Below the pieces are notes generated by a model. The model was given only the letters and a program-made list of their open reading frames with translations, ran no database searches and had not been told where the DNA came from. A DNA stretch of 64,000 bases from Pseudomonas sp. Leaf58 (GTDB lineage: Bacteria > Pseudomonadota > Gammaproteobacteria > Pseudomonadales > Pseudomonadaceae): the NCBI RefSeq assembly GCF_003627215.1, contig NZ_CP032678.1:744001-808000 (forward strand), read 5' to 3'. Below are positions 53,280 through 61,813 of the stretch, piece after piece. The position numbers and the translations under genes were made by a program. Numbering within the stretch: the stretch's first letter is position 1; each line of letters opens with the position of its first letter.

Positions 53280-54311
53280 TCAGGCTGCAACCGCTTCTTC
53301 GGCAGCCTTCGGGTTGTTCTTCTTCCAGCGCAGGCTCGAAACAATGGCCGCGCCGATCAGGAGGGCACCCGCCAGGGCTGTGAAGACCTCAGGAACATGC
53401 ACGAAACCGGAGGTCAGCATGATCAGGGCGAGGATGCCGATGGCGTACATCGCGCCAGCTTCCAGGTACACCAGTTCGTCCAGCGTGCCTTTTTTCACCA
53501 AGTAGATGGTCAGGCAGCGCACGGCCATCGCGCCGATTGCCAGGCCCAGCATGATGACGATCGGATCCTTGGTGATGGCAAAGGCGGCGATTACACCGTC
53601 CAACGAGAAGGACGCATCGAGTACCTCCAGGTACATGAAGCTAATAAAACCGCTTTTCTTGGCAACATCTGCTACAGCTTCGCCATCTTCGGGGTTCTCG
53701 AAGCAATGTTTCAGCATATCGAGCAAGAAGAAGACGAACAGACCGAGCGCACCGGAGTACAGGAAGGTGGCCGACTGCGCGCCTTCAAGCACCGTGGAAA
53801 CCCCCATCAGCAGCGCCAGCGCAACGATGGTACTGATGCCTTCGATCGAGCCCAGCGAGCCGAATTTGGCTTCCAGGGCGCCCAGCCAGTGATGTTCTTT
53901 CTCAGCGTTGAACAGGAAGCCCAGGAACACCATCAGCAGGAACACGCCGCCGAATGCCGAGATGGCCAGGTGAGCGTCATGCAGGTGCTTGGAATATTCT
54001 TCGGGGTTGTCGAAGACCATTCGCGCTGTATCCATGAAGCCGATGTCTGCTGCGACTGCAACGATACCAACTGGCAGGATCAGGCGAACCAGGAACACCG
54101 CCACCAGGATACCGACCGTGAGGAACATCATTCGCCAGAAATTGCTCATGTCCTTCAGGACTTTCGCGTTTACTACCGCGTTGTCAAACGAGACGCTGAT
54201 CTCCAGGACACCGAGGATCATCACCTTAAACGCAGCGGCAGGGCCGCCGTACATGAATGCGCCGATCATGCAAATGAGCGTGACCAGACCTGTACCCCAG
54301 AAATGTCGCAT
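53280..54311 (-). CDS. terC: Integral membrane protein TerC
   Basis: A 343-aa polytopic membrane protein with about eight or nine hydrophobic segments. Family hallmarks seen: VLEISVSFDNAVVNA, with the conserved acidic residue in the first membrane helix, and LDASFSLDGVIAAFAITKD, with the second. These face a cation path in the LysE/TerC superfamily. ATG 54311 (MRHFWGTGLVTL) is the natural start. It is the membrane hub of the Ter complex and heads the terC-terD-terZ-membrane-protein run. Confidence 0.93.
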   Translation of the reverse strand: MRHFWGTGLVTLICMIGAFMYGGPAAAFKVMILGVLEISVSFDNAVVNAKVLKDMSNFWRMMFLTVGILVAVFLVRLILPVGIVAVAADIGFMDTARMVFDNPEEYSKHLHDAHLAISAFGGVFLLMVFLGFLFNAEKEHHWLGALEAKFGSLGSIEGISTIVALALLMGVSTVLEGAQSATFLYSGALGLFVFFLLDMLKHCFENPEDGEAVADVAKKSGFISFMYLEVLDASFSLDGVIAAFAITKDPIVIMLGLAIGAMAVRCLTIYLVKKGTLDELVYLEAGAMYAIGILALIMLTSGFVHVPEVFTALAGALLIGAAIVSSLRWKKNNPKAAEEAVAA

Positions 54312-54341
54312 TGATTTTTCTCCAGCACGGTGAAGGGTTGA

Positions 54342-54394
54342 TTGCCAAAACGGCAACTTGGGGTGAAGTATACGGTTTATTGGAAGACTGTCAA
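54342..54394 (-). promoter_or_regulatory. Promoter of terC with downstream operator
   Basis: TTGACA (54394-54389), 16-bp spacer, TATACT (54372-54367) on the minus strand. TTGCCA-AAA-CGGCAA (54342-54356) lies a few bases after the predicted start, where a repressor would block elongation. Confidence 0.78.
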
Positions 54395-54867
54395 TAACCA
54401 TCTAAAGAATTATTTACGCTTTGGATATCGGTGCTCAACCAGGTGGAATTACCCCCCTGCTCTTCCACTAAAACCTCGATTTTTAAGGAAAATTCTTGCC
54501 CTGACCAGCTGCAACCCAGGGTTCTGCTGTCTCGATACGACCAAAAGCCGAGGTTTTCCTCCACCAAAAAATCCTCCGGGACATCGGTGCAGTTGATCGC
54601 ACCTGGCGCCTCCAGATTTGCGCCCTCATCGATCCACACGCTGGCCAGGTCTGGCCTGTTTTTGGCCACAAAACCAATGATTTCCGGGCCTGGGGAGGGC
54701 AGCCCCGGAATTTCGATATCATTTTGGGTGCCATCTAGCACGGAGAGAAGCTGGATAAATGCACTGGTGGTTTGCACTTGGGGGGTCTGTGCGAGGGCAA
54801 GCGGCGAGGCCACCAACGATAGTGTTGCAATATATGTGTAAAGGAGTTTTTGGGACAAACTGAACAT
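54391..54867 (-). CDS. Exported hypothetical protein, 158 aa
   Basis: ATG 54867 starts a signal peptide (MFSLSQKLLYTYIATLSLVA, cleavage after LALA). The mature part has two cysteines (about C93 and C120). No family recognised. Its stop is inside the -35 region of the terC promoter, so terC is transcribed separately. Confidence 0.7.
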   Translation of the reverse strand: MFSLSQKLLYTYIATLSLVASPLALAQTPQVQTTSAFIQLLSVLDGTQNDIEIPGLPSPGPEIIGFVAKNRPDLASVWIDEGANLEAPGAINCTDVPEDFLVEENLGFWSYRDSRTLGCSWSGQEFSLKIEVLVEEQGGNSTWLSTDIQSVNNSLDGY

Positions 54868-54916
54868 GGCGACACCTAGGGAAGAGGGTGTCGCCAATAT
54901 AGCATCAAAGCAATTC

Positions 54917-55995
54917 TTATTCCTCGACGACCTCATCGTCGGCCTCGACCTCTACTTCGGCGTCGCCCTTGCCGCCCTTGCCGCCCCGCACGCGCTGGCT
55001 ATTGGCAACACGCTTCTTACGCACTGAATCGAACGCCTGATACATCGAAATCGCAGACAGCGTGAGCGCGCAGCCGATGCGGCCATCGTACGCGGCCTGA
55101 TACAACCCGTCCTTGGTGATGCGTTTGAGCGATCGTACGCTCTTGTCGGTCGGCGTGTGGTTTTCCTCCAGGGTGAAATTCCCGTAGTACACATCACAGG
55201 CCCCCTTGATGATGTGAGAATCCGGCTTCAGCGGGCCCCCGATTTTCTCCATGGGGCGTATCGAAAGTCCGGTCAGGTCGCGCATGGCCACGGCCAGGTT
55301 CGACTCTGCGACCGGGCCTGCGGATGAGCCCGCACGGGGAAACTCCAGGGTATACACGCCTTCGATGGGGTTGTAGCGTTCCACCAGGAGGAAGTGGTTT
55401 TCACGCACATCATGGATGATCATGATGGCTTGATTGCCCTCGGTGTACTCGATGTAGTTGGAGTACCCCTTGGAGGTTTTGACTTCAAACCCAGGGCCTT
55501 CGGCAATCACCTCGCCAACCTTGGCCAGCTTGTGAACGCCTGAATCGGCGTGGTTGAATTTCAAATCCTGAATCAACTCTTCGAGCAAGCCTCGCAGGTA
55601 CTCAGTGACGAACTCATGAAATTCACGGGCGTCATCGTTGACCACGCCGCTTTTCTGGTACCGGGGCAACACGTCGAAATAGGCGTGCAACGCCGGACGC
55701 TCACCGTCTTGATGAATTGCATCCATCAGCACATCCAGGCGCAGCAAGTCCTTGAAGGCATTCAACCCCAGGACTTCCGCAGCGGTCTGGCGCTTTTCAA
55801 CGAACAGCTCAACCGCAGCGGCTGCCAGGGCGAGCGCACCGGAGCGATACAGCTTGCCAATTTCGGAAACTGGGCCAATTTTGCTCTGGATCAGGGCGGT
55901 GAGGGATTCAAGTGTGAGGTGTTCATCGCGGCATTGAACCTTTCGGTCAAGCCAGTCGACTTGAGAAGCAATACTTCAGGATTGAGCGAACTCAT
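54917..55995 (-). CDS. Nudix-like protein of the ter region, about 359 aa, frameshifted
   Basis: ATG 55995 (MSSLNPEVLLL) has AAGAAGG upstream, but its frame stops near 55892. The -1 frame continues with protein-like sequence (WLDRKVQCRDEHLTLESLTA, then GPVSEIGKLYRSGALALAAA) into the long frame that ends at 54917; one added base gives 360 codons. The central region (NHFLLVERYNPIEGVYTLEF, then FPRAGSSAGPVAESNLAVAM) has the layout of a Nudix domain, but the Nudix box lacks the R-E-x2-E-E core, so hydrolysis is doubtful. The C terminus is basic then acidic. The role may be to bind the ter nucleotide metabolite. Confidence 0.65.
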
Positions 55996-56204
55996 GGGTT
56001 TACCCTTCTTCTTATTATTATGGAAAATCACTGCATACCTATGATTTTGCCATCATCAGAAGAAAGATCAACCCATTATCGATTGGCAATTTCTCGGAAG
56101 TTAGGTAGGGTTTCAGGCCGCCCCAACCTGTGGATCCTCGATGTTCCCAAGGCGCCCTGGAATGCTTGCACTGGGACAGGCCGACTACCGTGGAGTGACC
56201 GTGC

Positions 56205-56696
56205 CTAGCGCTCTTCAGGTGCTACTGGCGCAGCCGATTGCTCCCTGGCCTGGTCGATGAGCCGTTCACGTTCGACCACCAGCATCTCTTCTGCATCGAT
56301 GAGCTTGGCCAGGTTCTCGTAATCACGCTCTCCCAGGCTGTCGAAGGCATTGGATTCGCCGTAGGTTTCCACAAATAGCCCCAGGGTGTGCAGTCGATTG
56401 AGATACAGCGACAAGGCTGCAATCAGCAGGCCCAATGCACCGATGGCTGCCAACTGCCGGGCGTCATCGCTGTAGATACCCCATATCGTCAGCTTCAACG
56501 AAATGGCCGGGGAAAAACTGAACACCAGAAAGCCAAGCCAGTAGGTGACGGAGAGGATAACGCCGAAAAAGACGAGGTTCTTCAGCGACTTTCTGAGCCA
56601 GATCAGAAAGATATTGAGAAAAATGCTCATGGTGGTTCGCCGCTGCTCTCGATCCTTCTGGAACCCAATCAGTATTCTGCGGATAAACGCGCTCAC
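56205..56696 (-). CDS. Membrane protein, 163 aa
   Basis: GTG 56696 has GAGG five bases upstream; ATG 56630 (MSIFLNIFLIWL) is an alternative. Two or three membrane segments (about 40-60, 72-88, 95-112) and an acidic C-terminal helix (YENLAKLIDAEEMLVVERER). Function unknown; position in the ter region only. Confidence 0.65.
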   Translation of the reverse strand: MSAFIRRILIGFQKDREQRRTTMSIFLNIFLIWLRKSLKNLVFFGVILSVTYWLGFLVFSFSPAISLKLTIWGIYSDDARQLAAIGALGLLIAALSLYLNRLHTLGLFVETYGESNAFDSLGERDYENLAKLIDAEEMLVVERERLIDQAREQSAAPVAPEER

Positions 56697-56813
56697 GGAA
56701 ACCTCGCCTTGTTCTTATTTTTGGTTATCTAAATTATGCCTAGGCTGCTTCAGCGGTTGCAACACAGCTGCGTGCGCCCCTCTGAAAAAATCATCTTTTT
56801 GGTTTTCGCTATA

Positions 56814-56841
56814 TTGACAGTTTGGCAATGGTCGGTATACT
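56814..56841 (+). promoter_or_regulatory. Promoter of the exported protein gene with operator
   Basis: TTGACA (56814-56819), 16-bp spacer, TATACT (56836-56841). TTGACA-GTT-TGGCAA (56814-56828) is a copy of the recurring element, linking this plus-strand gene to the ter promoters. Confidence 0.78.
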
Positions 56842-56873
56842 CAGTATCAACACACAGGCCAGGAGTCGCCGCC

Positions 56874-57413
56874 ATGATCAGCTTCCGTTATGCAGTGCTC
56901 TTTGTTCTTGCCGTATCATCGGTAGCTGCTGTCTGGATGGCCAGCCAAGCGCAATTCTTCGATGACAAGTATGTCGGCCACCTGGTGGTCAACGGCAAGC
57001 CACTGGATGTTCAGGCAGAACTGCGCATCGGGAGCTCGATCTTCAAGCATGACCCCCGCTTCGAGATCAAGCTCGCCTCGGCCAAGCCTGATGAAGCCGT
57101 TGCCCAGGGTGCACCACGCTACCTGATGTCGAACACCTTCAATCAGTGCCGGGTCTCGGGCTACGATGACCGACGCGAAGGCAGTGATGCGATCATCTCG
57201 GTTCAGTTCAACCCGGAAACCAGCCACAACCCGCTGTGCAACCAGGCTGTCATGAAGATCACGGGCTTCAGCACCATGAATGTCGTGTTCCGCAACCAGC
57301 AGGGTGGCACCTTCGAAATCCAGGTGGAACGCGACTACGCTCGCAACCCCATCATCACTGCCACCGAATGGTTCGCTTACACCATGGGTAAGCGCGCTGA
57401 CCGCTTCTACTGA
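56874..57413 (+). CDS. Membrane-anchored or exported protein, 179 aa
   Basis: ATG 56874 gives a single N-terminal hydrophobic segment (FRYAVLFVLAVSSVAAVWMA) that may be a signal or anchor. The rest is β-rich with two cysteines (C92, C120). It is the only plus-strand gene in the ter region, with its own operator-bearing promoter and terminator. Function unknown. Confidence 0.72.
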   Translation: MISFRYAVLFVLAVSSVAAVWMASQAQFFDDKYVGHLVVNGKPLDVQAELRIGSSIFKHDPRFEIKLASAKPDEAVAQGAPRYLMSNTFNQCRVSGYDDRREGSDAIISVQFNPETSHNPLCNQAVMKITGFSTMNVVFRNQQGGTFEIQVERDYARNPIITATEWFAYTMGKRADRFY

Positions 57414-57426
57414 TCACATCGCGTTG

Positions 57427-57452
57427 AAAGCCCCCTTCGGGGGCTTTTTTTT
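57427..57452 (+). terminator. Rho-independent terminator
   Basis: AAAGCCCCC-TTC-GGGGGCTTT followed by a run of Ts, just after the exported protein gene. Confidence 0.9.
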
Positions 57453-57553
57453 GCTCTCAAATCCAGGTGCTGTTGGCGTGATGCCCACTGCAAGCATGAC
57501 CGTTAGGCGGGACGGCGCGCCGGCATTGCATGAGTTCAACACCGCCCTTGTCT

Positions 57554-58561
57554 TCAGATCACCATGTCCAGCGCAGTTTCGATGCTGCAGAAGCCGCCCT
57601 GGTCGGCTTCATGCCGCGCTGCGGCATCCCGCTGGAAGCCGGGCATGCTGCCCAGGAGGATATCGACCATTACCGGATCACTTGTGATCCGGTAGCTGCG
57701 TTTGCTTGCTTCCAATTGCGCCGCCTGTCGGCGCTCAAGCTCAGTTTGGGGCATGCCAAGGTACGGCACGCCCAGGGACAGCGCCAGCGACGTGGAGGCG
57801 AAATCATAAGCCCCCAAGACAAAGGACGGCTTGGCACAAGCCAGTCGCGCCAGCGTGTCATCAGAAAATAATTCTGAAGTGCCAATGCGCTCAGGTGTCA
57901 GGCCACAGGCCTGCAAATGCTGCTGGATAGCCTTCCAGTCGTCATTGAGTCTGCCAATCAAGAGCGGTGGCCCAATCGCTGTGCTTTTCGCGACATACTC
58001 AAAGGGACTAGCGTTAAGCATCATGCTCGATCGCGGGGTATCGGACATTGACGAAAGAAAGGCAATGCCGGGCCTATTGGTCAGCTCGACGACCCCCATA
58101 CCCACCATGTCGTGCGCCCAGGCATTCAGCTCCGGGAACAGCTCCAGAGAGCGGCTTTCGTCGACGTTGGGTTCTGTGGCAAGGGTCAGGCAGGGGCAAC
58201 CCAGCATTGTGGCCACAATCACGGCGCCGGGGGCATTGCAGCAGATCACCTGCTCGGGCTCAAGCTCCTCCAACAGGGTTCGCCAGTTGTTGAACTGAAT
58301 CTTGCGTAGCTCATCAGTCGTCCAGCCCAGGTAGTGCAGCTGCTGGATGACTCCATCGCCCTCGGCATCGTGACGAAAGGTGAACTTGGGTGTTGAATAG
58401 CCCTTGTCCGCCCAACTGATATCGACATCTTTAGCCTTGAGGCTGGTGGCCAGGATGATTTCACATTGGGGCATGCGAGCTCGAAGCTCGGCTGCCACAA
58501 TCTTCATCAAATGAAAATTCTCAGCCGCCGAGCCCATCTCGCTGGCAAATAGTACGCGCAT
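57554..58561 (-). CDS. Glycosyltransferase-like protein (GT-B/UGT type), 335 aa
   Basis: ATG 58561 starts MRVLFASEMGSAAENFHLMK, the first strand and helix of GT-B glycosyltransferases (usual R-[IV]-L-F-x-x-x-x-G-x-G-H). The C-terminal half has FVLGAYDFASTSLALSLGVP, where UGT-type proteins carry the nucleotide-sugar loop, and PYLGMPQTELERRQAAQLE. The histidine of the usual G-x-G-H is replaced, so activity is uncertain. It has its own promoter at 58583-58611. Confidence 0.72.
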   Translation of the reverse strand: MRVLFASEMGSAAENFHLMKIVAAELRARMPQCEIILATSLKAKDVDISWADKGYSTPKFTFRHDAEGDGVIQQLHYLGWTTDELRKIQFNNWRTLLEELEPEQVICCNAPGAVIVATMLGCPCLTLATEPNVDESRSLELFPELNAWAHDMVGMGVVELTNRPGIAFLSSMSDTPRSSMMLNASPFEYVAKSTAIGPPLLIGRLNDDWKAIQQHLQACGLTPERIGTSELFSDDTLARLACAKPSFVLGAYDFASTSLALSLGVPYLGMPQTELERRQAAQLEASKRSYRITSDPVMVDILLGSMPGFQRDAAARHEADQGGFCSIETALDMVI

Positions 58562-58582
58562 GGAAAAACCCTCCAAACCTAG

Positions 58583-58611
58583 ATGATAGGTGCAAAGGGC
58601 TATTTTATCAA
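58583..58611 (-). promoter_or_regulatory. Promoter of the glycosyltransferase-like gene
   Basis: TTGATA (58611-58606), 17-bp spacer, TATCAT (58588-58583) on the minus strand. The preceding TTATAAATTGA resembles that before the 40.4-kb promoter, but the inverted-repeat operator is absent. Confidence 0.6.
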
Positions 58612-58626
58612 TTTATAACTAACCCG

Positions 58627-60219
58627 TTACAGGCCCAGGTCATTCTCCAAGGCGTCTTCCAGGATTTTTCCACTCTCCCACGAAATCTGGCGCACCTGAT
58701 CTTGGGGAATAAACCGATCCGCGTAATGTCGCAACTGGCCAAAGTCCTCAAAGCTGATTTTTGCAAGTTCCGTCATGGACTCCGGGGCGCTCATCAGTTG
58801 TGTGCAACGGTTGAGAATTTTCACCCTGTCGGGATGGCCACTGTGCTTTGCCAGTAGCGCCAAGCCATGAAAATCCGCTGCTGACAAATGCGTTTTCTCC
58901 TGGCTGATGCAGCCAAGGAAATCTTCACCTTCCACGATGAGGAAGTACGCAGAGAGCCGCGCCATCACCGATGAGTCGGAGAAGATGGCTTGCGCCTTCT
59001 TGTCCAGGTAGAGCATTGCCACGACATTCGACAGCGACCCTTCATAGGCACGGTGTCGACTACCCATTTGCTCCAGGCCATCAGCGAGCGTGGCACTGAA
59101 GCTCGCTTCGCTGCTCATCGACCCCAGGAATGCCTGTCCCGTCTCCAGGACATTCGGCTGCCTGGCGGATCGATTCAAATGTGCTTTCAAGCTGCCAGGC
59201 TTTCCACCCGCAGCGGTGAACAGTTTTTCTAAAAGCTCGAAGTTTTTGAAGCTAAGTGGCTGCACTTGATCATTGAAGACTGCTCGCTCGGCAAAATATT
59301 TGATTTCCCGCTGCCCAAACAAAGGTAGTGCAGGCAGGTTGGTCAAATCCAGATGATCGCGTGATATGATTTTGTTTGCCAGTTCCTGGGCGATGCTCCG
59401 CCCCTCTGCAGTCATCACCTGGTCGTACAGGTCGGGATTGTGCTGATGGAGCGCAACCAGGGCATTCTCGGTGGAGGCGGCTCGGATGACAGCAAGGAAC
59501 ACCCCCTGCGCGTAGCCTACATCTGCTCTGGGATCCAAATGAGGCATCCCATCAGCGAACTCCATCAGTGTGGACAAGGTCTGCTGGTTGGCGAATATGT
59601 AATCCACGCCCCATTGAAGATGGCCCTCGTCAAACACCTTGGCGAGCATGAGGCTGATCATTCGCGAGTAGGCATTTTTCTCGTGTTCATGGGAAAACAA
59701 ATAGGGTTCGGCTTGGCAGAGGTTGTTCAGGAGTAGCTTGCACCAGCCGACTTGGGGCATGTTGACGTAGTCGTAATAAATGCTGCCCATGTCGTGCATC
59801 TGCTTGACGGAAGGAACCCCACCCAGTTTCAGAGCGGTATCCGCCATCCTGAAATACTCTTCGTGTTCATCGAGTCGGGCCGAAAACATGTAGGAGGCGG
59901 CATTACCGAGCGCAGTTGGTACCGGGCAGATGGCATAACACCTGGCCATCAAGCCAGTTTCACTGACGATCCAGGTGAAGTTCGCAAGCAGGTACTCCGC
60001 CATGTCTTGGGCATGGCGTACATAGATCCTGCAGGTGGCAGGCACTCCCTCGAAACCCATCAGCTGCTCACAGGCTTCCAGGCTCTGAGTGATGATCCCA
60101 GCGTAATCGATCTCCCGATTCCATTCCCGTGCATGCCCAAGCTCGATTCGAGACATGCGCAGCTGCTCACACAGGCGGTTCATCTCGGTTGCCGAGGTTG
60201 GGCGTATTGAGTCGTGCAT
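58627..60219 (-). CDS. Tail-motif family protein, 530 aa, ends LENDLGL
   Basis: ATG 60219 (MHDSIRPTSATEMNRL) begins four bases after the upstream stop; the in-frame start at 60270 would overlap by 46 bases. Helical, with no recognised catalytic motif. It ends EDALENDLGL. Third gene of a coupled three-member run. Confidence 0.75.
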   Translation of the reverse strand: MHDSIRPTSATEMNRLCEQLRMSRIELGHAREWNREIDYAGIITQSLEACEQLMGFEGVPATCRIYVRHAQDMAEYLLANFTWIVSETGLMARCYAICPVPTALGNAASYMFSARLDEHEEYFRMADTALKLGGVPSVKQMHDMGSIYYDYVNMPQVGWCKLLLNNLCQAEPYLFSHEHEKNAYSRMISLMLAKVFDEGHLQWGVDYIFANQQTLSTLMEFADGMPHLDPRADVGYAQGVFLAVIRAASTENALVALHQHNPDLYDQVMTAEGRSIAQELANKIISRDHLDLTNLPALPLFGQREIKYFAERAVFNDQVQPLSFKNFELLEKLFTAAGGKPGSLKAHLNRSARQPNVLETGQAFLGSMSSEASFSATLADGLEQMGSRHRAYEGSLSNVVAMLYLDKKAQAIFSDSSVMARLSAYFLIVEGEDFLGCISQEKTHLSAADFHGLALLAKHSGHPDRVKILNRCTQLMSAPESMTELAKISFEDFGQLRHYADRFIPQDQVRQISWESGKILEDALENDLGL

Positions 60220-60223
60220 CGTG

Positions 60224-61813
60224 TCAAAGCCCCATGTCGATTTCAAGTAAGTGGGTGGCAAGCTGCTCATTCTGCTTTCGCTCCAGAATATCCGTTACGG
60301 CGGGCTTGGCACCCAGGTTTTCAAGCAGCTTGATCCCCCGAGCCACCTGGTCGACCTCATTGACATCGTCGAAGAGAAAGCCACAAGGCTTGGTGCTAAG
60401 CCTGTGCGCGTACGCTTGGCCAAAGAGGGCGAGCCTCACTGTATGGTCGTTACCGAGTTTCCGGTTTGCCTGGTCAATGGTCAGCAGCTTCGTGAACAGT
60501 TTGCGCAAATCGGCTTCACCGGCTTGCTCAATGTGCGGCGCAACCAGCTCGACAATGTCCAAGGACTCTTCCCTGACAGCTTCAAATACCTGGTGAAGAG
60601 GAATGGAGTCGAAGACATCCCGGTAGGACGAAGAATACTCCAGGCGCAAGCGCATGCGTAGCCATTGGCCTTCGCTGATATCATCCAAGACACTCTTGGT
60701 TGAAACGGACTTTGGGTTGAAGTGGCAGCTTTTAGCCTTCAGCTTCTCATCATAGCGCGCCAGCAAGGGTGCTATGGACTGGTAAAGAAATTTTGCGACT
60801 TCAGGGCTGGCTTTTGTGCCTCGCCTTAGCGGATCCCCCGTCCATTCCAAGATGGCTTTTTGTGTTTCATTGGCCAGTATCTTCTTGCCGATCGATCGGG
60901 CAATGGAAAAACGAGGGTTGTCCTCACTGGAGGGTGCCTTCGGGTCATCATAGGCCGCAATGCTGAACCCGATATCGAGCACATCATCAACAGTAACGGC
61001 CATGCCAGGGTTTGCGACCATGTGCGCACAAGTGCGGTCAAAGAGCAATTGCGACTGGGTTTCAATGATCACCGCTTGAAGGGTGTCCCAAGTATTGTGT
61101 AGGTGGGAGCGTTCTGAATGACCGAACATCAGTCCAACGGAGCGCCAATAGGCACCGGCATACCCCAGGACGTCACAGTTTGGGTATTGCAGCTGCATGG
61201 CGCGAAGAATCGCCTCCAGGTTGTTCGCATCTTGAGTACCATTGGTGCCTGTGCTGATCAACTTCTCGTCGAGCAGGTCGATCAGCTTAGCCAGCTGATC
61301 AAGACCCATGTTCGTCAGCACGTCATCGGTGAGGTAGCCATTTTCCATGAAAGGGTTGGCCTTGACTGCTAGCAGGTATGAAAACACGTCGCTTTCACCG
61401 ACCTTTTCGAAGGGATGATAATCCCAATCCTGCCCCTCTTTGAACTCATAGACGTCTATGCTCGGGTATTGCGCGATGCCCCGCATGCGGATATGCGCGG
61501 CGAACAGGCTGTTTTTAAGCTCCACGGACGCGGTGGCCAGCAGCAGCCTTGAGAGTCGTTCGGGTTTGAACGCCTGCATCGGGAAGCGGTTGAACGCTGC
61601 CGTGACTTCATTTACCAGGGTGCTGCGAGTGTACGCCCAGGAGAAAGCCCGCTGGGCATCAACCGGGGGCTGGTACGTGCACAACTCCCGCTCAATGGCC
61701 CCCCAGAATGTCTCGAACCATGGATCGACTTCATCGTCTCCCAGCCTCCGCCAGCCACCGGCCAGGCCGTTAATGGTGGGTTCCGGTACACGATAGGTGA
61801 ATTTGCTCATCAT
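60224..61813 (-). CDS. Tail-motif family protein, 529 aa, ends LEIDMGL
   Basis: Start ATG 61813 overlaps the preceding stop (ATGA). Helical protein; near its start AGGWRRLGDDEVDPWF and FSWAYTRSTLVNEV. It ends HLLEIDMGL, the only member with Met in the tail. Middle gene of the run. Confidence 0.75.
   Translation of the reverse strand: MMSKFTYRVPEPTINGLAGGWRRLGDDEVDPWFETFWGAIERELCTYQPPVDAQRAFSWAYTRSTLVNEVTAAFNRFPMQAFKPERLSRLLLATASVELKNSLFAAHIRMRGIAQYPSIDVYEFKEGQDWDYHPFEKVGESDVFSYLLAVKANPFMENGYLTDDVLTNMGLDQLAKLIDLLDEKLISTGTNGTQDANNLEAILRAMQLQYPNCDVLGYAGAYWRSVGLMFGHSERSHLHNTWDTLQAVIIETQSQLLFDRTCAHMVANPGMAVTVDDVLDIGFSIAAYDDPKAPSSEDNPRFSIARSIGKKILANETQKAILEWTGDPLRRGTKASPEVAKFLYQSIAPLLARYDEKLKAKSCHFNPKSVSTKSVLDDISEGQWLRMRLRLEYSSSYRDVFDSIPLHQVFEAVREESLDIVELVAPHIEQAGEADLRKLFTKLLTIDQANRKLGNDHTVRLALFGQAYAHRLSTKPCGFLFDDVNEVDQVARGIKLLENLGAKPAVTDILERKQNEQLATHLLEIDMGL

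Noticed and set aside
53217..54314. A 365-codon plus-strand open frame opposite terC
   Set aside because: It is rich in Gln, His and Arg and fully antisense to terC, whose membrane protein is certain.
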